From contig CANNFE010000008.1 of the NCBI GenBank assembly GCA_947503775.1, positions 62,001 through 126,000 on the forward strand: a stretch of 64,000 nucleotides of DNA, read 5' to 3'. Positions 46,581 to 55,714 of this stretch are shown in pieces; within the stretch, counting starts at the first letter, position 1; each line of letters starts with the position of its first letter. Made by a program: the position numbers and the translations under genes. Below the pieces are notes generated by a model that ran no database searches, had not been told where the DNA came from, and was given only the letters and a program-made list of their open reading frames with translations. The DNA comes from an uncultured Paracoccaceae bacterium. Lineage in GTDB: Bacteria > Pseudomonadota > Alphaproteobacteria > Rhodobacterales > Rhodobacteraceae.

Positions 46581-48248
46581 ATGAGCAGTGAGCGGCTGAT
46601 CTACCTCCCCCTCGGTGGCGCGGGCGAGATCGGAATGAATTGTTACGTCTACGGATATGGGTCGCAGGACAAGGAACGGCTGATCGTCGTCGATCTGGGC
46701 GTGACCTTCCCGAATATGGACACCACGCCGGGGGTCGATCTGATCTTTCCCGATATCTCTTGGCTCGAAGCGCGCAAGGACCGGATCGAGGCGATCTTCA
46801 TCACCCATGCGCATGAAGATCACGTGGGCGCCGTTGGACTATGCTGGGAGCGTTTGCAGGCCCCGGTCTATGCACGCGCCTTCACGGCGAATATCGCGCG
46901 GCGCAAGATGGAAGAGCGGGGCGCGCCAGAGAACGACGTGCGCGTTGTCGCAGCCTGGCCCGAGGTTGTGACGGCAGGCCCGTTCAAGGTGGGTCTCGCT
47001 CCGATTTCGCATTCGATCCCGGAAAGCTCTGGGCTTGTGATCGACAGCCCCGCCGGGCGCGTCGTGCATACCGGGGATTTCAAGATCGACGAAACGCCCG
47101 TTCTGGGCGAACCCTTCGATCGCGAGATGTGGCGCGAGATTGCAAAGGACGGGGTGAAGGCGCTGGTCTGCGATTCCACCAATGTCTTTTCGAAGGCGGC
47201 AGGACGGTCCGAGATCATCGTCGGCCCCGAGGTCGAAAAGCTGATCGCAGCGCAAGAGGGGATGGTGGTCGCGACCACGTTCGCCTCAAATGTGGCACGG
47301 CTCAAGACGCTGGCCGAGGCGGGCGTGGCCGCCGGTCGGTCGGTCTGCCTGCTTGGCCGTGCCATGCGGCGCATGGTCGAAGCGGCGGTAGAGGAAGGGA
47401 TACTCACGGATTTCCCAAGCGTCGTCTCGCCTGAGGAAGCAAAGGATATCCCGCGCGGCAATCTCATGCTGCTCGTCACCGGATCGCAAGGTGAACGGCG
47501 TGCCGCCTCGGCGCAGCTGTCGAACGGAAAATATCTTGGCCTCGAGGTAAAGGAAGGCGACCTGTTCCTCTTCTCGTCAAAGACCATTCCTGGCAACGAG
47601 CGCGGCGTGATCGCGATCATGAACGCGTTCTCCGAAAAGGGTGTGGATATCGTCGACGACAATGACGGGCTTTACCACGTGTCGGGCCACGCAAATCGTC
47701 CGGATCTTGAGGAGATGCACGATATCATCAAACCCCAGATCCTGATCCCGATGCACGGAGAGCACCGGCACCTGCGCGAGCATGTGAAGATCGCGGACAG
47801 CAAGGGCATTGCCGGGGTCGTTGCCGTGAACGGAATGATGATCGAACTCTCCGGCAACCGTCCCGAGGTCGTCGAATATATCGAGAGCGGACGCACCTAT
47901 CTCGATGGGTCGGTTCAGATCGGCGCGCTCGATGGCATCGTGCGCGACCGGATCCGCATGGCGCTGAACGGTCATGTGACGGTGACTCTGGTCATCGACG
48001 AAGAAGGCGACCTGCTGGGCGAGCCCTGGTGCGAGCTGAAGGGCATGTCCGAGACCGGACGGTCCAACGCACCTCTGGTCGATGTCCTCGAAGAAGACCT
48101 CAGCCAGGCGGTCGGCCGCGCAGACCGCTCGGTCATCGAGGATGATGACAAGCTTGAAGAGCTTCTGCGCCGCGTCATCCGTCAGAGCAGCTCGAACGAG
48201 ATTGGTCGCAAGCCGGAAGTGACGGCTGTGATCTCGCGCCTCAGCTAG
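46581..48248 (+). CDS. rnj: Ribonuclease J
   Basis: 555 residues starting immediately after the coaX stop. Metallo-beta-lactamase/beta-CASP nuclease with 5'-3' exonuclease and endonuclease activity in RNA maturation. Zinc motif ITHAHEDHVGAVG, second-site VVHTGDFKIDETPV, beta-CASP motifs DSTNVFSKAAGRSE, ATTFASNVARLKTLAEAG and LLVTGSQGERRAA, and HVSGHANRPDLEEMHD. The last four bases overlap the stop of the convergent DUF302 gene. Confidence 0.94.
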   Translation: MSSERLIYLPLGGAGEIGMNCYVYGYGSQDKERLIVVDLGVTFPNMDTTPGVDLIFPDISWLEARKDRIEAIFITHAHEDHVGAVGLCWERLQAPVYARAFTANIARRKMEERGAPENDVRVVAAWPEVVTAGPFKVGLAPISHSIPESSGLVIDSPAGRVVHTGDFKIDETPVLGEPFDREMWREIAKDGVKALVCDSTNVFSKAAGRSEIIVGPEVEKLIAAQEGMVVATTFASNVARLKTLAEAGVAAGRSVCLLGRAMRRMVEAAVEEGILTDFPSVVSPEEAKDIPRGNLMLLVTGSQGERRAASAQLSNGKYLGLEVKEGDLFLFSSKTIPGNERGVIAIMNAFSEKGVDIVDDNDGLYHVSGHANRPDLEEMHDIIKPQILIPMHGEHRHLREHVKIADSKGIAGVVAVNGMMIELSGNRPEVVEYIESGRTYLDGSVQIGALDGIVRDRIRMALNGHVTVTLVIDEEGDLLGEPWCELKGMSETGRSNAPLVDVLEEDLSQAVGRADRSVIEDDDKLEELLRRVIRQSSSNEIGRKPEVTAVISRLS

Positions 48249-48700
48249 TTGATCGCCGCCTCGGCAATCCCTGTGAGGATCACATCCAGCTCCGAGGCAA
48301 GCTCGAGAAGAGCCTCTCCTCCGTCATAGGGGGAGAAGGCAAAGGTCGCAGTCTTGTAGGAGAGGGTTGCCGTTCCGTCGCTGTCCTCTGTCAGATAAAG
48401 ACGCAGCGGCGCCTCTATTCCGGCCGGAATGCTCGCTTCAAGCATGCGGCGGGCATAGTCGTTGCGGTAAACGCCGATGACACGGTTGCCTGGGATCTGG
48501 ATCCCCTGTCCTCGGGCGCCGTCCGAGGCGCTGGCTTGTGTGACGATGTTGATGGGAGCTTCGGCTATCGCGGCGCGCGTATCCTCGACCAATTCGGCAA
48601 AGGATTTGTCCGTGTCATAAACGATCCAGCCCTCTCGCGGCGGCGCGCTGTCGGCAGCAGCCGGTGATGCGAGACAGGCGATGAGGGCAAGGGCGCGCAT
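48245..48700 (-). CDS. Exported DUF302-family protein
   Basis: 151 residues from ATG 48700, with GGAG six bases upstream; a TTG at 48706 extends the frame slightly. Signal peptide RALALIACLASPAAAD. DUF302-like motifs: YDTDKSFAELVEDTRAAIAE, VIGVYRNDYARRMLEASIPA, GIEAPLRLYL and TATFAFSPYDGGEALLEL. Family members are periplasmic, fold as an alpha-beta sandwich and have no settled function. Converges on rnj with a 4-bp overlap. Confidence 0.75.
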   Translation of the reverse strand: MRALALIACLASPAAADSAPPREGWIVYDTDKSFAELVEDTRAAIAEAPINIVTQASASDGARGQGIQIPGNRVIGVYRNDYARRMLEASIPAGIEAPLRLYLTEDSDGTATLSYKTATFAFSPYDGGEALLELASELDVILTGIAEAAIN

Positions 48701-48766
48701 GAGCAACTCCGGTTCGGGCGGTCCAGATATGATCGGACCGCCGGTTCGGAGGAAGTCACTTTGACG

Positions 48767-50218
48767 TCAGTCGGCGGTTGCCATCCGTTCTTCAAAGCTT
48801 TTCGCGATGAAGGAGGGCAGGTCGTCTCCCATTCCGACGACCGCGTCCTCCTTGCGATCCTCGGATCTGCGGCCTCGGTTGCGTCCGCCGCGCGAACGGG
48901 TTGGTCGGGGCTCGGGCCGGTCTTCCTCCACCGGCGCCGGAGCGGCTTCGAGCGGTGCAGAGGCTGGCGATGGCGCATCTTCAACCGACTTCTTGCGAGA
49001 CCGGGTGCGGGTGCGCTTGGGCTTTTCCTCCGCCGCATCTACGGGAGCTTCGGCCTCTGCCGGGATGGCGCCCTGCGGATTGGCAAGACGCGGGATCTCG
49101 GTCTTGATCAGGCGCTCGATATCCTCGAGGTTCTTTTCATCCTTCGGCACGCAGATCATCATCGCGGTGCCCTTCTTGCCAGCTCGACCCGTCCGGCCAA
49201 TCCGGTGGACATAGTCTTCGGCATGGGAGGGCACGTCGTAGTTGAACACGTGACTGACATCGGGAATATCGAGCCCGCGCGCCGCCACATCCGAAGCGAC
49301 GAGGAACCGCAGCGTTCCATCGCGAAAGCCATCGAGTGTCTTCATCCGCTGGGACTGCTCGAGATCGCCGTGGATCGGAGCGGCATCGAGACCATATTTC
49401 TTCATCGACTTGGCGACGATATCGACATCGACTTTGCGGTTACAGAAGATGATCGCGTTGCGGCAGGCCTCGGCTTCGCTTTCGATCAAGCTTCTGAGAA
49501 GCTTGCGCTTTTCGCTGCCTTCCCGGTCGCGCCGAGAGGCTTTGAACATCACGACGCCTTGCTTGATATTCTCGGAGGCAGTGGCCGCACGCGCGACTTC
49601 GACCTTTGCCGGGTTCGACAGGAAGGTGTTGGTGATCCGCTCGATCTCGGGCGCCATCGTGGCGGAGAAAAAGAGCGTCTGGCGCGTGAATGGCGTAAGG
49701 CTGAAAATGCGTTCGATGTCAGGGATGAAGCCCATATCGAGCATCCGGTCCGCTTCGTCCACGACCATGATCTGTACGCCGGTCAAAAGCAGTTTGCCGC
49801 GTTCGAAATGGTCAAGCAGGCGGCCCGGCGTTGCAATCAGCACATCCACGCCGCGATCGATCAGAATGTCCTGCTCCTTGAAGCTGACACCGCCGATCAA
49901 AAGCGCCTTCGTCAGCTTGGTATGCTGGGCGTAGATATCGAAGTTCTCGGCCACCTGCGCCGCCAACTCGCGCGTGGGCGCCAGCACAAGGCTGCGCGGC
50001 ATGCGTGCCCGGGCACGGCCCCGCTTGAGCAGAGTGATCATCGGGAGTGTAAAACTGGCGGTCTTGCCGGTGCCGGTCTGGGCGATCCCGAGAACATCGC
50101 GCCCTTCAAGCGCGGGGGGGATGGCACCTTCCTGAATGGGGGTCGGCTCTGTATAGCCCGCCGAGTCGACGGCCTTGAGAACCTTGGGGTCGAGTTTCAG
50201 ATCTGAGAACTTGGTCAT
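48767..50218 (-). CDS. rhlE: DEAD-box ATP-dependent RNA helicase (RhlE-like)
   Basis: 483 residues. Q motif TEPTPIQEGAIPP, Walker A AQTGTGKT (residues 46-53), motif Ib TPGRLLDH, DEAD box VVDEADRMLDMG, SAT motif FFSATM, and motif VI HRIGRTGRAG. After about residue 370 a basic, low-complexity tail rich in Arg, Lys and Pro (for example KPKRTRTRSRKKS and RPTRSRGGRNRGRR) probably binds RNA. It acts in ribosome assembly or RNA decay, possibly with RNase J nearby. RhlE is the best subfamily guess. Confidence 0.88.
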   Translation of the reverse strand: MTKFSDLKLDPKVLKAVDSAGYTEPTPIQEGAIPPALEGRDVLGIAQTGTGKTASFTLPMITLLKRGRARARMPRSLVLAPTRELAAQVAENFDIYAQHTKLTKALLIGGVSFKEQDILIDRGVDVLIATPGRLLDHFERGKLLLTGVQIMVVDEADRMLDMGFIPDIERIFSLTPFTRQTLFFSATMAPEIERITNTFLSNPAKVEVARAATASENIKQGVVMFKASRRDREGSEKRKLLRSLIESEAEACRNAIIFCNRKVDVDIVAKSMKKYGLDAAPIHGDLEQSQRMKTLDGFRDGTLRFLVASDVAARGLDIPDVSHVFNYDVPSHAEDYVHRIGRTGRAGKKGTAMMICVPKDEKNLEDIERLIKTEIPRLANPQGAIPAEAEAPVDAAEEKPKRTRTRSRKKSVEDAPSPASAPLEAAPAPVEEDRPEPRPTRSRGGRNRGRRSEDRKEDAVVGMGDDLPSFIAKSFEERMATAD

Positions 50219-50375
50219 TTACGCCTTTCAATGCTGCAGCCCTGGTGGCCGCAGGATTGACGCGGCCCGACCGGCCGGATTGCCGAGTCGTCTTAACTTG
50301 TCAGTGCAGGTAGGCGCTTCACGACACGAGGTCAAGCTGAGGCCGCGGTCGGACGCGGCTTGGACCGCTGCGCCT

Positions 50376-51974
50376 TCAGATCATCATCTCTTTCGTGGCA
50401 GTCAGGCGAACCTCGGGATAATCCCGCTCGACGCGGTCGATATCCCATTGCAGACGGGTCAGGTAAACGATGTCGCCGTCATTGTCGTGAGCGATATGCT
50501 GCTTGTTGCTTTCCGTAAACGTATCAACGGCTTGTTGGTCACCGCTCACCCAGCGGGCCGAGGTGAATTGCGAGGGTTCGAACCGGACGGGAAGCCCGTA
50601 TTCCAGCTCGATCCGAGAGGCGAGAACTTCGAACTGAAGCTGGCCAACGACGCCGACGATAAAGCCCGATCCGATGGCCGGCTTGAAGACTTTGGCGGCG
50701 CCTTCCTCGGCAAACTGCATGAGCGCCTTTTCCAGATGTTTCGCTTTCATCGGATCGCCCGCGCGAACGCCTTGCAGCAGCTCTGGCGCAAAGCTGGGGA
50801 TGCCCGTGACCCGCAGCGGCTCGCCTTCTGTCAGGGTATCACCGATCCTGAGCTGGCCATGATTGGGAATGCCGATGATATCGCCGGCCCAAGCCTCCTC
50901 TGCAAGTTCGCGGTCTGAGGCAAGAAAGAGGACGGGGTTCGAGATGGCCATCGGTTTCTTGTCGCGCACATGGGTCAGCTTCATGCCGCGCTGGAAGTGG
51001 CCAGACGCCACGCGAAGGAAGGCAACACGGTCGCGATGTTTGGGGTCCATATTTGCCTGAACTTTAAAGACAAAGCCGGAGACCTTTGATTCCTCAGGAG
51101 AAATCTGACGGGGCTCTGCCGATTGCGGCTGCGGCTCGGGCCCATAGGTTCCGATCCCCTCCATCAGCTCCTGCACCCCGAAGGAGTTGATGGCGGAGCC
51201 GAACCAGATGGGCGTCATCGTTCCCTCAAGAAGCGCCTTGGGATCGAGCGGCGGAAGAAGCTCGCGGGCCATCTCGATCTCTTCGAGGAAGGTCTCGAGC
51301 AAATCGGCTGGGACATGCTCAGCGAGCTTGGGATCGTCAAGTCCCGCGATTTCAATGGTTTCCGCGATCTTGTTCCGGTCCGCCCGATCCATCAGGTCGA
51401 GCCGGTCGCGCAGGATGTCATAGCAGCCGATGAAGTCGCGACCCTTGCCAATGGGCCATGAGGCCGGCGTGACGTCGATCGCCAGATTCTCCTGGATTTC
51501 GTCGATGATTTCGAATGTATCGCGGCTTTCGCGGTCCATCTTGTTGCAAAAGGTCAGGATCGGCAGATCGCGCAGACGGCACACTTCAAAAAGCTTGCGG
51601 GTCTGGCTTTCGACCCCCTTCGCCCCATCGATCACCATCACGGCGGCATCGACCGCGGTCAGCGTCCGGTAGGTGTCTTCGGAAAAGTCCGAATGGCCGG
51701 GCGTGTCCACAAGGTTGAACCGGAACTCTTTGAAATCGAACGACATCGCAGAAGCCGAGACCGAAATACCCCGATCCTTTTCCATCGCCATGTAGTCGGA
51801 TCGCGTGCGGCGCGCATCGCCCTTGGCACGCACCTGACCGGCCATCTGGATGGCCCCGCCATAAAGCAGAAACTTCTCGGTCAGCGTGGTTTTGCCCGCA
51901 TCGGGATGCGAGATGATCGCAAAGGTACGGCGGCGGGCGATCTCTTCGGGCAGGTCGGGGCGGTTATCCAGCAT
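50376..51974 (-). CDS. prfC: Peptide chain release factor 3
   Basis: 532 residues from ATG 51974. GTPase that recycles RF1/RF2 from the ribosome. G motifs: FAIISHPDAGKTTLTEKFLL (P loop), MEKDRGISVSASAMSF (switch I), LVDTPGHSDFSEDTYRTL and TFCNKMDRES. The C-terminal domain shows EFHLLRVASGHFQRG-like elements (FLRVASGHFQRGMKLTHVRD). A longer frame reaching 52046 has no supporting start signal. Confidence 0.95.
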   Translation of the reverse strand: MLDNRPDLPEEIARRRTFAIISHPDAGKTTLTEKFLLYGGAIQMAGQVRAKGDARRTRSDYMAMEKDRGISVSASAMSFDFKEFRFNLVDTPGHSDFSEDTYRTLTAVDAAVMVIDGAKGVESQTRKLFEVCRLRDLPILTFCNKMDRESRDTFEIIDEIQENLAIDVTPASWPIGKGRDFIGCYDILRDRLDLMDRADRNKIAETIEIAGLDDPKLAEHVPADLLETFLEEIEMARELLPPLDPKALLEGTMTPIWFGSAINSFGVQELMEGIGTYGPEPQPQSAEPRQISPEESKVSGFVFKVQANMDPKHRDRVAFLRVASGHFQRGMKLTHVRDKKPMAISNPVLFLASDRELAEEAWAGDIIGIPNHGQLRIGDTLTEGEPLRVTGIPSFAPELLQGVRAGDPMKAKHLEKALMQFAEEGAAKVFKPAIGSGFIVGVVGQLQFEVLASRIELEYGLPVRFEPSQFTSARWVSGDQQAVDTFTESNKQHIAHDNDGDIVYLTRLQWDIDRVERDYPEVRLTATKEMMI

Positions 51975-52116
51975 CCGCGCGATATAGGCGGCACCCGGCA
52001 AAAGGGCAATCTGAGCTTGCAGTCTGCGGTCGGGCTTTGGTCCCACAAGACTGGACTGTCATGGAAATTTGATGCCGCACGTGTCAGACTGACGCATTCA
52101 GACAAGGGAGATGACA

Positions 52117-52485
52117 ATGGACCTCAAAGAGATCGGGAACGAACTGGTGGCCGGATGCCGTGAAGGGCGCGAGAGCGAGAACCTCGACAAGCTTTATGCG
52201 CAAGATGCCGTTTCTGTCGAAGCCATGGATATGGGCGGTCAGGGTCGCGAGACGAAGGGTCTCGACGGGATCAAGGGCAAGCACCAGTGGTGGGACAGCA
52301 CCATGGAGATGATCGACGGAAAGATCGACGGACCCTATCCCCATGGACAGGATCGGTTTGCCGTCATCTTTGGCGGGAAGGCCAAGAACAAGGAAAACGG
52401 CGAGATCATGGAGATCGACGAGGTCGCGGTTTACCATGTGGATGGCGGCAAGATCGTGCGGGAGGAATTCTTTTACACGATGTAG
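52117..52485 (+). CDS. SnoaL/NTF2-like protein
   Basis: 122 residues from ATG 52117, six bases after GGGAG; ATG 52111 abuts the site and is less likely. Pattern MDLKEIGNELVAGCREGRES, LYAQDAVSVEAMDMGG and EIMEIDEVAVYHVDGGKIVR fits the NTF2-like SnoaL fold, a cone that binds small hydrophobic ligands. Many members are isomerases or hydrolases, most uncharacterised. Divergent from prfC. Confidence 0.7.
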   Translation: MDLKEIGNELVAGCREGRESENLDKLYAQDAVSVEAMDMGGQGRETKGLDGIKGKHQWWDSTMEMIDGKIDGPYPHGQDRFAVIFGGKAKNKENGEIMEIDEVAVYHVDGGKIVREEFFYTM

Positions 52486-52549
52486 GCGCCGATTGTTGCC
52501 GTCGATCCGATCCGGTAGGGGTCCAAGAACACTCTACCGGGAGGACAGG

Positions 52550-53326
52550 ATGGATCTGGGGATATCGGGTAAGCGGGCGCTGGTTTGCGCGTCATCAAAG
52601 GGTCTTGGACGCGGCTGCGCGGAGGCGCTGGCCGAGGCCGGGGTCGCGCTGACGATCAACGCGCGGTCGCCCGGTCCGCTCCAGGAGACAGCGGAGGCCT
52701 TGCGCGGACGCGGTGTCGACGTGACGGCGATTGCCGCCGATATCACAAGCGAGGCAGGGCGGGCCGAGGTGCTCGAGGCGGCGGGGCCTGTCGATATTCT
52801 GGTGACGAATGCAGGTGGGCCGCCCCCGGGCATGTGGCATGACTGGGAGCGCGACGATTTCATTGCGGCGCTCGATGCCAACATGCTGACGCCGATCGCC
52901 CTGATGAAAGCGCTTCTGCCCGGGATGATGGAGCGAGGCTGGGGCCGGGTGGTGAACATCACCTCGCAATCGGTCAAAGCGCCGATCCCGCAGCTGGGAC
53001 TGTCGAATGCCGCGCGGACTGGATTGACGGGATATGTGGCAGGCACAGCGCGGCAGGTGGCCGAGAAAGGCGTGACGATCAACAACCTTCTGCCGGGCAT
53101 TCATGCGACCGACCGGGCCGATGCGCTTGATCGCAGTGTGGTCGAAACGCAAGGGATCACGATGGAGGATGCCCGCGAACGGCGGGCGGCGACCATTCCG
53201 GCGCGGCGCTACGGGACCGCCGCCGAGTTTGGCGCAGCCTGCGCGTTTCTGTGCTCGGTTCACGCCGGCTTCATCGTCGGTCAGAATATCCTGGCCGATG
53301 GCGGCGCGACAAACGCCACGATCTGA
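52550..53326 (+). CDS. Atypical short-chain dehydrogenase/reductase-like protein
   Basis: 258 residues from ATG 52550, preceded by GGGAGGACAGG. SDR fold: nucleotide motif ALVCASSKGLGRGCAEALAE (first residue of the usual TGxxxGxG changed to C), VTNAGGPPPG and NILADGGATNATI at the end. The catalytic YxxxK is not conserved: the aligned segment is GLSNAARTGLTG, with Ser152 at the Tyr position and Arg156 at the Lys position. Such divergent beta-ketoacyl-reductase-like proteins are a known subgroup; activity is uncertain. Confidence 0.8.
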   Translation: MDLGISGKRALVCASSKGLGRGCAEALAEAGVALTINARSPGPLQETAEALRGRGVDVTAIAADITSEAGRAEVLEAAGPVDILVTNAGGPPPGMWHDWERDDFIAALDANMLTPIALMKALLPGMMERGWGRVVNITSQSVKAPIPQLGLSNAARTGLTGYVAGTARQVAEKGVTINNLLPGIHATDRADALDRSVVETQGITMEDARERRAATIPARRYGTAAEFGAACAFLCSVHAGFIVGQNILADGGATNATI

Positions 53327-53380
53327 AAGCGCGCCCGTACCGGGCGCCTACGATCTAACTGCGTTCAGGCCACGCGGGCC

Positions 53381-53405
53381 TTCAAGGGGACGCTGTCCCC
53401 TTGAA
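53381..53405 (+). terminator. Hairpin after the SDR gene
   Basis: TTCAAGGGGAC and GTCCCCTTGAA are perfect 11-base arms around GCT, 55 bp after the stop of the SDR gene. An A/T-containing stretch follows but no clean T run on the plus strand. It is a probable transcription end or mRNA-stabilising hairpin. Confidence 0.5.
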
Positions 53406-53414
53406 AATCCCCTG

Positions 53415-53436
53415 GCATATTTGGAGCCAGATGAAG
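53415..53436 (+). repeat. Short intergenic repeat GCATATTT-n3-GCCAGATGAAG, copy 1
   Basis: This 22-bp sequence matches the one at 60283-60304 at 19 of 22 positions, in the same orientation on the plus strand. Both stand in intergenic DNA next to gene ends. It may be part of a family-specific dispersed intergenic sequence. Confidence 0.45.
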
Positions 53437-53487
53437 GGTGACTTGTCTGCATCCGCCCGCGCCGCTATCTGACATTTTCGGTCGGGA

Positions 53488-54600
53488 ATGGAGACGGGTT
53501 TGAGCGACATACCGCGAATTGAGGTGGATGGCTTATGGCGGTCCTTCGACGGCAGGCGCGTTGTGGACGATGTGTCGCTGTCGATCTCTGCCGGTCATCT
53601 GACCTGCCTTCTGGGCCCGTCCGGATGCGGCAAATCCACAACCTTGCGCATGATTGCTGGTGTAGAGCGGCCGGATGGCGGTACGATCCGGCTTGATGGC
53701 GACGTGATTTGCGATCCTGACGGCTCGATGCCTCCGGAAAAGCGGTCTGTCGGGCTGATGTTTCAGGATTTCGCGCTGTTTCCACATCTGGATGTTGCCC
53801 AAAATGTCGCATTTGGTCTGAACGGATCGAAGCAGGAACGGCTTCACCGGGTGCGCGATCTCTTGGAGCGGGTCGAGATGTCCGCCCACATAGAGGCATA
53901 TCCGCATGAGCTTTCGGGCGGAGAGCAGCAGCGTGTCGCCTTGGCCCGGGCCCTCGCGCCAAAGCCGCGTGTGATGCTTATGGACGAGCCGTTTTCGGGT
54001 CTCGACAACCGGCTGCGCGACGAGATCCGCGATCACACCCTAGATTTGCTCAAGGAGGAGGAGACGGCTGTTCTGCTCGTGACACACGAGCCGGACGAGG
54101 CGATGCGGATGGCCGATGAGATCGCGTTAATGCGGGGCGGACGGATCGTGCAGCGCGGGGCACCCTACAATATCTACAATGCGCCCGCCGATCGCGCCGC
54201 AGCGGCGTTTTTCAGTGATATCAACGTGATCGAAGGGCGCGTTGAGGGAGCGCTGACCGAGACGGCCTTCGGTCAGTTCCTGGCCCCCGGCGTGCCGGAT
54301 GGAACGATCGTCGATATCGTGATCCGGCCTCAGCATCTTAAGATCGACTTTGATCGCAAAGGGCGCGGGCCGCATCCAACACCTGCCGAAGGAACCGCGG
54401 CGCGGGGGATCGTGCAGCGGGCGCGCTTTATGGGCGGTGAGAGCCTCGTGGAGTTCCGGATGGAGTTCGACGGCTCCAAGCTTGTCGCGTCGGTGCCCTC
54501 GGTCTTTCTGCCAGAGGCGGGTACGCCGCTTTGGCTGATGATCCGGCGCGACCGCTGTTTCGTCTTTCCGCAAAATGAAGAAGAAGTCATCGTCGCATAA
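53488..54600 (+). CDS. ABC transporter ATPase, ferric-iron/FbpC type
   Basis: 370 residues. All ABC motifs are present: Walker A LLGPSGCGKSTTLRM, Q loop LMFQDFALFPHLDV, signature ELSGGEQQRVALARALAPKP, Walker B VMLMDEPFSGLDNRLRDE and H loop LLVTHEPDEAMRMADE. The C-terminal 130 residues are a TOBE-like regulatory domain. Length and Q-loop sequence resemble FbpC/AfuC iron ATPases. No permease or binding-protein gene is adjacent, so the partner must be elsewhere. Confidence 0.85.
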   Translation: METGLSDIPRIEVDGLWRSFDGRRVVDDVSLSISAGHLTCLLGPSGCGKSTTLRMIAGVERPDGGTIRLDGDVICDPDGSMPPEKRSVGLMFQDFALFPHLDVAQNVAFGLNGSKQERLHRVRDLLERVEMSAHIEAYPHELSGGEQQRVALARALAPKPRVMLMDEPFSGLDNRLRDEIRDHTLDLLKEEETAVLLVTHEPDEAMRMADEIALMRGGRIVQRGAPYNIYNAPADRAAAAFFSDINVIEGRVEGALTETAFGQFLAPGVPDGTIVDIVIRPQHLKIDFDRKGRGPHPTPAEGTAARGIVQRARFMGGESLVEFRMEFDGSKLVASVPSVFLPEAGTPLWLMIRRDRCFVFPQNEEEVIVA

Positions 54601-54750
54601 TGCGTATATGCACATTATTGAGAAAGACGGTCGGTCTTTTCAGATAAGAGGCAGCATGAGTGCTTCGCTCTTTTATCTGCGCCGGTGAAAGAGTATCTAT
54701 CTTGCCTGAATACAGTGGTGCAAACGCATCACGCCGGATGGGAACCGAAG

Positions 54751-54954
54751 ATGTTGGACGGATTCTTCTCAAGTCTTGGTGCGGAGTTGTGGATCATACC
54801 GTGTCTCTTCATCGGATTCTGGGCAAAGCGCGACGATCGCAGCGCGGGCAACTGGATCCTCCTGTCTTTCATCGTGACACCCATCATATCGGCGGCCATT
54901 CTCACCTTTTTGCAAAAGCAGGCCGATCGTGGTCGGGCTTTGGACCAGACATGA
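54751..54954 (+). CDS. Small two-helix membrane protein
   Basis: 67 residues from ATG 54751, the first methionine that begins a sensible membrane protein (MLDGFFSSLGAELWIIPCLF); ATG 54685 is a longer alternative. Two helices, AELWIIPCLFIGFWA and WILLSFIVTPIISAAILTF, flank a charged KRDDRSAGN turn. Slightly AT-richer than its neighbours. No family recognised. It stands just before tatA. Confidence 0.45.
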   Translation: MLDGFFSSLGAELWIIPCLFIGFWAKRDDRSAGNWILLSFIVTPIISAAILTFLQKQADRGRALDQT

Positions 54955-54987
54955 TGAAGTATCCGAGACAATCAAAGGAACGACAAA

Positions 54988-55218
54988 ATGCTCAATAACA
55001 TCGGCCTACCGGGCCTTCTGCTCATTGCGGTTGTCGTGCTTGTCCTGTTCGGGCGCGGCAAGATCAGCTCGCTCATGGGCGAGGTCGGCAAGGGGATCAC
55101 GGCGTTCAAGCGCGGTGTGGATGACGGCAAGAAGGAGCTTGACGACAGCTCTGCCGAGGCCGCCCGCGACGTGACGCCTGCCGAAGAGACGTCGGACGTC
55201 GACAAGCGGAACGCCTGA
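54988..55218 (+). CDS. tatA: Sec-independent translocase subunit TatA
   Basis: 76 residues: one short N-terminal helix ([20 protein letters not shown]), the Phe-Gly hinge, an amphipathic helix [20 protein letters not shown] and an acidic tail. It forms the variable-size pore for folded, twin-arginine proteins. AAAGGAACGACAAA precedes the start. First gene of tatABC. Confidence 0.93.
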   Translation: MLNNIGLPGLLLIAVVVLVLFGRGKISSLMGEVGKGITAFKRGVDDGKKELDDSSAEAARDVTPAEETSDVDKRNA

Positions 55219-55222
55219 CGCC

Positions 55223-55714
55223 TTGTTCGATATTGGCGGAACGGAGCTGCTTCTGATTGGAGTGGTGGCCCTCATCGTGGTGGGGCCCAAGGACCTGCCG
55301 GGCATGTTTCGCACGGTTGGGCAGTTCGTCGGCAAGGCGCGCCGCATGGCGCGCGAGTTTTCTAGCGCCATGGAGGCGGCAGCGGACGATGCCGGTGTCA
55401 AAGACGTGACCGAGACCTTCAAGGCAGCGGCCAATCCGGCCAAATTCGGAATGGACAAGGTCAAGGAGGCGGCCGATCTGGGGCCAGCGACGAGCGCGCT
55501 GAGCGAAGAGCGCCAGGCCAAGGTCGCGAAGGTGAAGGCGCAGGCGGAGGAGGCAACGGCCCGCCGCAAAGCCAAGCAAGAGGCACAGGTCGAGGGAGCG
55601 GAGACGCCGAACACGCCGCTGCCAGAGGGCGCCGAGGCTGCCGATATGATTGTGCCTGAACTTGAACCGACGCCGGCTGCGGATGAGACACCCAAGGTGA
55701 AAGAGGGATCATGA
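55223..55714 (+). CDS. tatB: Sec-independent translocase subunit TatB
   Basis: 163 residues from a TTG start 4 bp after tatA. TatB signature [20 protein letters not shown] then [20 protein letters not shown]. The polar tail is long, Ala/Glu/Lys-rich, probably coiled, as usual for TatB in this group. It binds TatC and presents signal peptides. Overlaps tatC by 4 bp. Confidence 0.92.
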   Translation: MFDIGGTELLLIGVVALIVVGPKDLPGMFRTVGQFVGKARRMAREFSSAMEAAADDAGVKDVTETFKAAANPAKFGMDKVKEAADLGPATSALSEERQAKVAKVKAQAEEATARRKAKQEAQVEGAETPNTPLPEGAEAADMIVPELEPTPAADETPKVKEGS

